The notes below the pieces were generated by a model. That model worked only from the letters and a program-made list of their open reading frames with translations, did no database searches and was not told where the DNA came from. From an uncultured Clostridium sp. (GTDB taxonomy: Bacteria > Bacillota > Clostridia > Oscillospirales > Butyricicoccaceae): 37,463 nt of DNA. Below are positions 25,427-31,476 of the stretch, piece after piece. The position numbers were made by a program, and so were the translations under genes. The stretch spans positions 1 to 37,463 of the forward strand of contig CANEGK010000024.1 in the NCBI GenBank assembly GCA_947427035.1, given 5' to 3'. How positions within the stretch are numbered: the stretch's first letter is position 1; every line of letters starts with the position of its first letter.

Positions 25427-26332
25427 ATGAAGAAAAATCAACGGCTGCTGCTGCTTTTGCTCGGCGTTCTGCTTATATGCTGCGCGGTTTACGGGTTGCT
25501 CCGCCTTGTGGGCGCCCGCCGCGCAGAGCGGGCTGAGGATGATGCTTCGGGCGGGGTTATTTACCTTTGCCAGCTGGAAGACGCCGTGTCCATCACCTAT
25601 CAGACCGGCGCCGAACTTCTTTCTCTTACACTCGACGGCGGCGTGTGGAGCTGTGATGCCGACCCTGACTTTCCTCTTTCTCAAAGCGATGTGGGGCTGC
25701 TGGCTTCGTCCCTCAAGAACCTGGCCGCCATACGGCGGCTGGACGGCGGCGAGGAACTGTCCTCTTATGGTCTGAGCAGCCCTGCCGGATATGTTTCGGC
25801 CAAAAATGCCGCCGGGGACGAAATGACAATCTTTATTGGCAACGCAGCCAGCGACGGCAGCTATTACGCGATGCGTGACGGCGATGACGCTGTGTACACC
25901 ATCTCATCCACCCTGCCCCAGCAGCTGAAAGGGCTGTATGATTTGTACAGCCTTCCCAGCATCCACTACGCCGGCTGCACCGTCGACAGCGTTGAGCTTT
26001 CCGGCGCTATGGCCGGCCAGAACCGCACTTTGACCGGGCTGGCATCCAATGAGTCGGACGAGGCCGACGCGCTGCGCAGTGCCTGGAGCGCTATGGCGTT
26101 TGAAAGCCTGTACGTTTATCAGCCTGATGCTTCGCAGTTGTCCGACTGTGGGTTCGATACCCCTGCTCTTTCAGTCAAGCTGACCTATTCTGAAGGAGCA
26201 GTCAGCCATTTGATGATTGGCGGGGTAAATGAATCAGGCGGCTATTACGCCCGTTTGGGCGCCGACGGCGACATCTGTATTCTGCCTGAAGATCAGGTGT
26301 CCGCCCTTCTCTCGGCTCTCGCCGCATTGTAA
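25427..26332 (+). CDS. DUF4340 membrane-anchored protein
   Basis: A 301-residue protein with an N-terminal membrane anchor (about 5-27) and an extracytoplasmic region made of repeated beta-rich units (YQTGAELLSLTLDGGVW, then LDGGEELSSYGLSSPAG and TIFIGNAASDGSYYAM). This repeat pattern is typical of DUF4340, which is regularly the last gene of Gld-type ABC cassettes. The start ATG abuts the TAA of the GldG-like gene with no spacer, so translation is coupled. Function unknown. Confidence 0.85.
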   Translation: MKKNQRLLLLLLGVLLICCAVYGLLRLVGARRAERAEDDASGGVIYLCQLEDAVSITYQTGAELLSLTLDGGVWSCDADPDFPLSQSDVGLLASSLKNLAAIRRLDGGEELSSYGLSSPAGYVSAKNAAGDEMTIFIGNAASDGSYYAMRDGDDAVYTISSTLPQQLKGLYDLYSLPSIHYAGCTVDSVELSGAMAGQNRTLTGLASNESDEADALRSAWSAMAFESLYVYQPDASQLSDCGFDTPALSVKLTYSEGAVSHLMIGGVNESGGYYARLGADGDICILPEDQVSALLSALAAL

Positions 26333-26345
26333 GCCCATACCATTC

Positions 26346-26379
26346 AAAAAAGCCCGGAGCAATAAGCTCCGGGCTTTTT
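26346..26379. terminator. Bidirectional intrinsic terminator
   Basis: Perfect 10-bp stem AGCCCGGAGC/GCTCCGGGCT, loop AATAA, flanked by A6 and T5. It ends the ABC cassette (plus) and the MATE gene (minus). Confidence 0.93.
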
Positions 26380-26389
26380 ACTGCCGCTT

Positions 26390-27796
26390 TTATACAGACG
26401 CCGTATTTTCTTTGGGCAAGCGCGCCCGCTTTTTCCAAACGCCTTTTTTGTACAGGATCGTATTGAGCGTCGCGCCTATCACCCATGCGATCAGCAGCGA
26501 GCCGGGGATACTTTCCCACGCGCCGTGGGGGTTGGCCGGCGAACGGGTCAGGTACGCCAAACCATAAGCCAGCGGCATACGGATGACAATGGTGGTAATG
26601 ACCGAAATCCACATGGGCGTCACCGTATCGCCCGCGCCGCGCATAGCGCCAGAAAGGGTCTGCGTAATGGACATGGCAATGTACCCGAGCGCCAGTATGC
26701 GCATTTGCCGCGCACCCATCGCCACCAATTCGGCTGTGTCGGTGAACAGGTGCATCAAATTGGGGCCAAAGCAGAGAATACACACAACCAGCGTAATCGA
26801 AACGGCCAACGCCAGCTTGATGCACGCCTTGGTGCCGTCCCGCACGCGGTCCATCCGCCCAGCTCCAATGTTCTGCCCGACATACGACGTCATGGCGTTG
26901 CCGAAGGTAAAGCAGGGCATGACAGCGAAGCCGTCTACGCGCATGACAACAGTATTGCACGCAATGAAAAAGCTGCCGAACGTGTTGGTCAGATTCTGCA
27001 CCAGAATTGCGGCCGTTGAAAAGATGGCCTGCGACGCCCCCGAAGGAAGGCCCAGCCGCACCAGCTGCGACACATACTGTTTTTCCGGTCGCAGCATCTT
27101 GCGGTTGACGTCTACTGTGTCGCGCATAAGGGCCACACGGACAATGCATAAAACGGCTGATACCAGCTGCGCAATGACGGTGGCCCACGCTACGCCGACC
27201 ACACCCCAATTAAACACGGCGACGAAAAGAAGATCGAGCACAATGTTGATGCCGCAGGCGATGATCAGGAAGACGAGAGGCATAACCGAATCGCCCATGC
27301 CGCGCAGCACGCCGGAAAGGATGTTATAAAATGCCATGCCGATGATACCGGCAAAAATGATGATAAGATACGCCGCCGTCATCTCAAAAATATCGTCCGG
27401 CGTCCCGACCAGGCTGAGAAACGGCCTGACAATAGGCGGTCCGAACAGCATGATGAACAGCGAACACAGCAAGGTCAGCGTAATGGATGTACCCACTGTT
27501 TTTGACAGGCTCTGGCGCTCCTTTGCGCCGAAATACTGCGCCACCATGATGTTTGCTCCCGTCGAAATGCCAATAAAGAGCACCAGCAGCAAATTGAGCA
27601 GCGGTCCGCTCGCTCCAACTGCCGCCAGCGCGCCGTCCCCCACATATTTGCCGACAATAATTGAGTCAACCGTGTTGTAAAGCTGCTGCGCAAAATTGCC
27701 GATAAGCAACGGTACGGAAAAACGAATCAGCTTTGAATACGGGTTTCCCTCCGTCATGTCCAATGTCCCAAACAGATTTTTTAAACGTCCTGCCAT
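26390..27796 (-). CDS. MATE family multidrug/cation exporter (MepA-like)
   Basis: A 468-residue MATE transporter with two related six-helix halves, the first opening with NPYSKLIRFSVPLLIGNF and followed by LYNTVDSIIVGKYVGDGALAAVG. This is the pattern of the DinF/MepA side of the family. MATE proteins export cationic compounds using Na+ or H+ gradients. The start is the ATG at 27796 with AAAGGAG 5 nt upstream; the longer frame has no ribosome site. It has its own promoter and a leader of about 130 nt that contains an intrinsic terminator, so expression is probably controlled by attenuation. Guanidine or a related cation would be a good substrate guess if the leader is a guanidine-IV riboswitch. 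Confidence 0.95.
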   Translation of the reverse strand: MAGRLKNLFGTLDMTEGNPYSKLIRFSVPLLIGNFAQQLYNTVDSIIVGKYVGDGALAAVGASGPLLNLLLVLFIGISTGANIMVAQYFGAKERQSLSKTVGTSITLTLLCSLFIMLFGPPIVRPFLSLVGTPDDIFEMTAAYLIIIFAGIIGMAFYNILSGVLRGMGDSVMPLVFLIIACGINIVLDLLFVAVFNWGVVGVAWATVIAQLVSAVLCIVRVALMRDTVDVNRKMLRPEKQYVSQLVRLGLPSGASQAIFSTAAILVQNLTNTFGSFFIACNTVVMRVDGFAVMPCFTFGNAMTSYVGQNIGAGRMDRVRDGTKACIKLALAVSITLVVCILCFGPNLMHLFTDTAELVAMGARQMRILALGYIAMSITQTLSGAMRGAGDTVTPMWISVITTIVIRMPLAYGLAYLTRSPANPHGAWESIPGSLLIAWVIGATLNTILYKKGVWKKRARLPKENTASV

Positions 27797-27927
27797 ACAC
27801 TCTCCTTTCCCTTCACACACCCGCCTTTTCTGCCAAATCAGCAGCAAAAGCACTCTACACGAAAAAAAGCTGCGGCGCGTGCCGCAATGCTTTTAACCGA
27901 AAAGAAGCGTGGGAATAAACTCCCACG
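27797..27927 (-). promoter_or_regulatory. Attenuator leader of MATE gene; guanidine-IV riboswitch candidate
   Basis: In transcript order (minus strand): hairpin CGTGGGA-GTTTAT-TCCCACG at +1 (27927-27908); hairpin CTTTT-CGGTT-AAAAG (27904-27890); then intrinsic terminator TGCGGC-ACGC-GCCGCA (27886-27871) followed by GC and T7 (27868-27862); then 65 nt to the MATE ATG. AAAAGC from the second hairpin can also pair with GCTTTT at the terminator base, so the two structures compete. Established knowledge: guanidine-IV (mepA motif) riboswitches precede clostridial MATE genes. Identity with that class is my inference; I could not match its consensus. Confidence 0.55.
27862..27886 (-). terminator. Intrinsic terminator within MATE leader
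   Basis: 6-bp all-paired GC-rich stem with 4-nt loop and a run of seven T on the minus strand, upstream of the coding region and downstream of the promoter. Confidence 0.85.
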
Positions 27928-27932
27928 TTATG

Positions 27933-27961
27933 ACTATACCACAGCAGCGCATAGATTGCAA
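27933..27961 (-). promoter_or_regulatory. Sigma-A promoter of MATE gene
   Basis: On the minus strand TTGCAA (27961-27956), 17-bp spacer, TATAGT (27938-27933) with the TGG extension. Expected +1 is 27926-27927, the first base of the leader's first hairpin. Confidence 0.82.
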
Positions 27962-28027
27962 GCAGAACGCCATTCCATTCTGCTTTGGGTAAAAAACAGC
28001 GCAATTTCGGAAAAGCAGTGCGCATAA

Positions 28028-28044
28028 AGCAGCTAACAGCTGCT
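28028..28044. repeat. Perfect inverted repeat AGCAGCT-AAC-AGCTGCT
   Basis: A 7-bp-arm palindrome 26 bp upstream of the -35 of the next plus-strand promoter. It could be a regulator site. No other feature is seen between 27962 and 28069. Confidence 0.5.
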
Positions 28045-28069
28045 GCCGTTTACTCTGCCGTGGCTGTTC

Positions 28070-28098
28070 TTGCGTTCTATACTGTTATATGATAATAT
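28070..28098 (+). promoter_or_regulatory. Promoter of small membrane protein gene
   Basis: TTGCGT (28070-28075), 17-bp spacer, TAATAT (28093-28098), 36 bp before the start codon. Confidence 0.5.
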
Positions 28099-28133
28099 GG
28101 AGCCAAACAAATTGCAAATCGAGATGGAATAAT

Positions 28134-28460
28134 ATGAAAAATATAGCCGGCGCAATTATTTTTGCCCTTGCGGCAATAACCTGTTTGGTGTTTAGTTGCT
28201 TACAGTTTCATGAAAAAGGATTTTTATTGAATAATGCTTATATCTATGCTTCCAGGCAGAAGCGGGAAACGATGGATAAAAAGCCGCATTATAAACAGTC
28301 GGGGGTCGTTTTTTTGATGTTAGGCATGATCTTCTTAATTGATGCGGTAGAGATGATTCTTGAAACAGGATGGTTGTTTTATCTGGTAATAGCCGTTGCT
28401 GCCATAGCAATTGTTTATGCAATTATATCATCAGTTATTATAGGAAGAAACAAAACGTAA
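28134..28460 (+). CDS. Small membrane protein, DUF3784-like
   Basis: A 108-residue protein with three hydrophobic segments (about 3-22, 55-72 and 78-100) and the block NNAYIYASRQKRETMDKKP then HYKQSGVVF. I associate this with DUF3784-like small clostridial membrane proteins, but only moderately. The start ATG at 28134 has a weak GATGGA site upstream. The gene is much richer in A+T than its surroundings and uses A/T-ending codons, so it was probably acquired. Function unknown. Confidence 0.6.
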   Translation: MKNIAGAIIFALAAITCLVFSCLQFHEKGFLLNNAYIYASRQKRETMDKKPHYKQSGVVFLMLGMIFLIDAVEMILETGWLFYLVIAVAAIAIVYAIISSVIIGRNKT

Positions 28461-28533
28461 AAACTCTTTTGTCGGGCAAGCGCAAGGGCGCGCTCTTATA
28501 CAGGGAAACCCTAAACGTGCGCTCTGCGAAGTG

Positions 28534-28564
28534 AAAGGCGTGACCGCTTTTGTCACGCCTTTTG
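28534..28564 (+). terminator. Intrinsic terminator after small membrane protein gene
   Basis: 11-bp stem AAAGGCGTGAC/GTCACGCCTTT with loop CGCTTTT, then TTTG. From 28461 to 28533 I see only minor GC-rich inverted repeats. Confidence 0.85.
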
Positions 28565-28617
28565 TATATTTACCGTTTATGAACGATACCTAAAGTCAGG
28601 CCGCCTTTATCCGGCGA

Positions 28618-28703
28618 GTTTATCCCTTGATTATGGACGGTCAAGGTGCCCGCAACCAGTGGTTGACAAAAAACAACCCTCAGTTGGTGGCCGTTTATCC
28701 CTT
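28618..28703 (+). promoter_or_regulatory. Repeats upstream of XRE gene, possible autoregulatory sites
   Basis: A direct repeat GTTTATCCCTT occurs at 28618-28628 and 28693-28703, and a perfect inverted repeat CAACCA-G-TGGTTG at 28653-28665 has a related half at 28674-28687 (CAAC...GTTGG). A TATGAT (28711-28716) is the best -10, with no good -35. XRE regulators often bind such repeats near their own gene. Confidence 0.35.
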
Positions 28704-28739
28704 CTTTCGTTATGATCGAGGCACAAAGGAGTGACCGCA

Positions 28740-30089
28740 ATGAACCTCAATGAAAATATCCAGCGTCTGCGCCGCCAGGCCGGGCTGAGCCAAGAGGCGC
28801 TTGCCGAAAAGCTGGGGGTGTCGCGCCAGGCCGTCAGCAAATGGGAATCGGGCGCTGCGCTGCCCGAACTTGAAAAGCTGGCTGACCTGGCGCAGCTCTT
28901 TTCCGTTCGGCTGGATGAGCTGGTCGGTTTGCCCGCCCCCAATGCCCCGGAGAAAACCGATCCATCCTCGGGAGCTGATTCCGTTGAAAAAATATCTGCT
29001 GCCTATGAGCAGACACTGCATCATCTGCTGACCTCTGTCAATGCGCAGACCGCTGCCCATTATAAAAAACTGCTGGGTGCCGTTGGTGTGCTGGCTGCCG
29101 GGGCGCTTGTCGCCGTCTCTCTGATGTTTTCTTCCCAGCTCAGAACGCTGCGGCTCGATACCAACAACCGCATCGCGCAGCTGAACAGCTCTATTTCCGA
29201 ATTATATGGCCAGATCCACACGCCACAAACGCCGGCAAGCAATGAAGTGCTCTCTTACGAATGCCTGCTCGGCGCATTGGATCCCTTACAGAACCGCATG
29301 ACCCTCGATTTATCAGCTACACCGCGCGAATACCGCGAAGGGACAGCGGCCCGTTTTGTCCTGCGAAGCGACGATTTTGAACCGTTGAGCGTTGACGCCG
29401 CACGCGGTGCCGACGGCGCTTATACTGCCGCGGCCGAGCTGCCCATCAGTAACCGGGTGGAAATCAGCCTTGTGCTCATACAGGACGGTGTCGAACGTAC
29501 CGAACCCCTGGAAACGCTGTATGGCTTTGCCGACATGTCCCGGCTTGAGGTTTCCGCCTTCTGTAACGGCGGCTACAGCCGCTTTAACAGTGAAAATACC
29601 GTCCGTTTTCATGTTACGCCGACCGCTACGCTCTATTCTTATGACACTGAGTGGCTGCAAAAATCCAATCTTCCGCCGCTTGCCCCCGAAAGCGGCCGCG
29701 TTGAGCTGACACAAAACGGAAAAGTTATACAAAGTGTTCCCCTCTCTTTCTCCCCCGCGGACGAACATGCGGGCACAGGCGGCTCTGACGCGGGCTCCAG
29801 CGCCCCTGTCCGCTACGGCAGCGAAGGATTTGCAGCCGAAGGCGAGGCTATCGAGCGCACCTGCGATTTTGTGCCGGGCGATTGCTTTGCTCTGACCCTT
29901 TACCTGACCGACAGCTACGGTCAGCAATACGAGGAACCTATCTTTTCTTTTTCCATTGCTGAGGACGGGTCTTTTATCGATGTAGCACGGCCGGTGACAA
30001 ATACTGTATCCAAGCGGCGGGACAACCCGCCGCTTTTGCACAAAACAAAAGGACAGGATGCACTCCTGTCCCCGTTTGCAAATTACTGA
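28740..30089 (+). CDS. Membrane-anchored XRE-type HTH protein with extracytoplasmic domain
   Basis: A 449-residue protein. Residues 4-64 form a classical XRE helix-turn-helix (LSQEALAEKLGVSRQAVSKW). A linker is followed by one membrane helix (about 111-131), a short coiled coil (132-160) and a beta-rich extracytoplasmic region of nearly 300 residues that I do not recognise. The layout is that of a one-component membrane sensor/regulator, or a RodZ-like scaffold, though this HTH looks DNA-binding. The start ATG has AAAGGAG 8 nt upstream. The last 20-odd codons run through a terminator-like hairpin (30012-30035) and the stop lies inside the end of convergent rpsT, suggesting loss of an earlier stop by a frameshift, or a sequencing error. 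Confidence 0.82.
   Translation: MNLNENIQRLRRQAGLSQEALAEKLGVSRQAVSKWESGAALPELEKLADLAQLFSVRLDELVGLPAPNAPEKTDPSSGADSVEKISAAYEQTLHHLLTSVNAQTAAHYKKLLGAVGVLAAGALVAVSLMFSSQLRTLRLDTNNRIAQLNSSISELYGQIHTPQTPASNEVLSYECLLGALDPLQNRMTLDLSATPREYREGTAARFVLRSDDFEPLSVDAARGADGAYTAAAELPISNRVEISLVLIQDGVERTEPLETLYGFADMSRLEVSAFCNGGYSRFNSENTVRFHVTPTATLYSYDTEWLQKSNLPPLAPESGRVELTQNGKVIQSVPLSFSPADEHAGTGGSDAGSSAPVRYGSEGFAAEGEAIERTCDFVPGDCFALTLYLTDSYGQQYEEPIFSFSIAEDGSFIDVARPVTNTVSKRRDNPPLLHKTKGQDALLSPFANY
30012..30037 (+). terminator. Terminator-like hairpin inside the 3' end of the XRE gene
   Basis: Perfect 10-bp stem AAGCGGCGGG/CCCGCCGCTT, loop ACAA, then TTTTG. It lies in frame inside the coding region, about 50 bp before the stop. 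If active, it would give mRNA without a stop codon. Confidence 0.65.
30040..30071 (-). terminator. Intrinsic terminator of rpsT
   Basis: On the minus strand an 8-bp stem GGACAGGA/TCCTGTCC (30071-30051) is followed by TTTTGTTTTG. It lies 11 bp after the rpsT stop and within the convergent reading frame. Confidence 0.85.
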
Positions 30090-30346
30090 GCGGCGTTCAG
30101 CTTTTTGGCCAGCTGGCTCTTTTTGCGAGCCGCTTTGTTCTTGTGCCATACGCCCTTTGCGGCGGCTTTGTCCACGCCGGCGACCGCTTCTCTGTAAGCA
30201 GCCTGCGCGCCCGCAGCGCCATTCTGAGCCAGAGCGGCGTCAAACTTTTTCATCTTGGTCTTGAGGGCCGATTTGGCAGCGCGGTTTTTTTCGTTGCGCA
30301 GACGGCTGACCAAGACACGCTTTTTGGCAGACTTGATGTTCGGCAA
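30083..30346 (-). CDS. rpsT: Ribosomal protein S20
   Basis: An 87-residue S20 of the small ribosomal subunit, a helical 16S rRNA-binding protein. The N-terminus PNIKSAKKRVLVS, then RNEKNRAAKSALKT, is diagnostic, and the length equals the family norm. The start is a TTG at 30346 behind AAGGAGG with an 8-nt spacer, which restores the usual M-P-N-I start; the GTG two codons upstream is too close to the ribosome site. Its stop overlaps the end of the convergent XRE gene by 7 bp. rpsT next to gpr and spoIIP is a common arrangement in Firmicutes. Confidence 0.97.
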   Translation of the reverse strand: MPNIKSAKKRVLVSRLRNEKNRAAKSALKTKMKKFDAALAQNGAAGAQAAYREAVAGVDKAAAKGVWHKNKAARKKSQLAKKLNAAQ

Positions 30347-30385
30347 AATCACAACCTCCTTACAGATATTTTTTCAGCAGTGATT

Positions 30386-30414
30386 ATTGTACCATTACCG
30401 ACCATAAAATGCAA
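30386..30414 (-). promoter_or_regulatory. Sigma-A promoter of rpsT
   Basis: On the minus strand TTGCAT (30414-30409), 17-bp spacer, TACAAT (30391-30386) with the TGG extension; +1 is about 33 nt before the start codon. Confidence 0.85.
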
Positions 30415-30424
30415 GCAGTATTTT

Positions 30425-30453
30425 GAATAAATTGGCGTTCAAAACGGAAAATA
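30425..30453 (+). promoter_or_regulatory. Possible forespore (sigma-F/G) promoter of gpr
   Basis: GAATA (30425-30429) fits the sigma-G -35 GHATR. 17 bp later GAAAATA (30447-30453) fits five of seven positions of CATNHTA. gpr is transcribed by sigma-F and sigma-G in Bacillus, so a forespore promoter is expected here. Confidence 0.4.
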
Positions 30454-30483
30454 TTTTTATTCTGACAAAAGGAGGGGGTCTTT

Positions 30484-31374
30484 CTGTTTGCCAAGCGAAC
30501 GGATCTGGCGCTGGAAGCCCGTGAGATTTTAGAAGAAAACGGAGAGCGCGTCCCCGACGGCGTCAAAACCCGCCAGTATCGACGGGACACAGCCGAAGTG
30601 ACCTGCATCCGCATTGAAAGCCAAGAGGGCGAACGGGCGCTGGGCAAGCCGCAGGGATCCTACATCACCGTCGCTCTGCCCGCACGCTGGATGCAGGACG
30701 CCGGCACCATCTTTACCACGGCACAGACCCTGGCCGGCGAGCTCTCTCCCCTTTTGCCGGACAGGGGCGCTGTTTTGACCGTCGGGCTGGGCAACCGTTT
30801 TATCACGCCCGACGCCGTCGGCCCTTTGTGCGTCGAGCATATCATTATCACCCGACATCTGATCGAGCAAATGCCCGACGAGTTTTCCGGGCTGCGCCCA
30901 TCCTGTGCCCTGTCGGCCGGTGTTTTGGGCCTGACCGGCATTGAAACGGCCGAAATCGTGCGCGGTGTCGTACAGCGCGTCAAACCGGCTGCCGTTATTG
31001 CCGTCGACGCACTGGCCTCGCGCAGCGTTTCGCGGCTGTGCCGCACCTTTCAGCTGAGCGACACCGGCATCACCCCGGGCGGCGGCGCCTTCAACGCGCG
31101 CGAGGCCCTCGACGAGCGTTCGCTCGGTATTCCCGTCATTGCTGTCGGCGTTCCCACTGTCGTCGACGCGTTGACGCTGACAGCCGACATGCTGGAGCAG
31201 GCCGGCGCCTCGCTGCCCGAAAATCACACACTGGGCAGCTGCGAAAATCTGCTTGTCTCGCCCAAGGACATCGACGCACTGGTGCATAAAAGCGCCAAAG
31301 TGATCGGCTACGCCATCAATCTCGCACTCCAGGGCGAGATGACGGCCGCTGAAATGGAACAGTTCCTTTCCTAG
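30484..31374 (+). CDS. gpr: Germination protease GPR (spore SASP-degrading), CTG start
   Basis: The aspartic protease that degrades small acid-soluble spore proteins at germination; 296 residues if started at CTG 30484. The conserved RTDLALEAREI opens the protein, and aspartates D110 (GLGNRFITPDAVGP) and D175 (AVDALASR) match the pair needed in the family. In frame between an upstream TGA (about 20 bp before) and RTDLA there is no ATG, GTG or TTG. CTG lies 8 nt after GGAGG and is the best start. The GTG at 30598 would remove the conserved N-terminus. spoIIP follows, as in Bacillus, where the two can be co-transcribed. Confidence 0.93.
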   Translation: MFAKRTDLALEAREILEENGERVPDGVKTRQYRRDTAEVTCIRIESQEGERALGKPQGSYITVALPARWMQDAGTIFTTAQTLAGELSPLLPDRGAVLTVGLGNRFITPDAVGPLCVEHIIITRHLIEQMPDEFSGLRPSCALSAGVLGLTGIETAEIVRGVVQRVKPAAVIAVDALASRSVSRLCRTFQLSDTGITPGGGAFNAREALDERSLGIPVIAVGVPTVVDALTLTADMLEQAGASLPENHTLGSCENLLVSPKDIDALVHKSAKVIGYAINLALQGEMTAAEMEQFLS

Positions 31375-31403
31375 CGTCTGCGCCTACATGCATAACTACG
31401 CCC

Positions 31404-31460
31404 TTTCGGGAATATGCTTTGGTATTCGCCGCTCCGCTTTCGGCGCGGCTTTTCCCGAAA
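31404..31460 (+). promoter_or_regulatory. Nested hairpins between gpr and spoIIP
   Basis: Outer stem TTTCGGGAA/TTCCCGAAA (31404-31412 with 31452-31460) encloses GCCGC-T-CCG-CTTT-CGG-C-GCGGC (31428-31449). The inner hairpin is followed by TTTT and could terminate gpr transcripts, but the outer pairing uses that T-run. The spoIIP ribosome site GGAGGG follows immediately. Confidence 0.5.
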
Positions 31461-31476
31461 CGGAGGGATTTGACCC

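Noticed and set aside
26202..27209. 335-codon minus-strand frame overlapping the MATE gene
   Set aside because: Other-frame shadow with low-complexity translation; the MATE frame has the motifs and ribosome site.
27890..27927. Kissing-loop interaction between the two MATE leader hairpins
   Set aside because: The loops GUUUAU and CGGUU share no convincing complementarity, so I do not use it as evidence for the guanidine-IV class.
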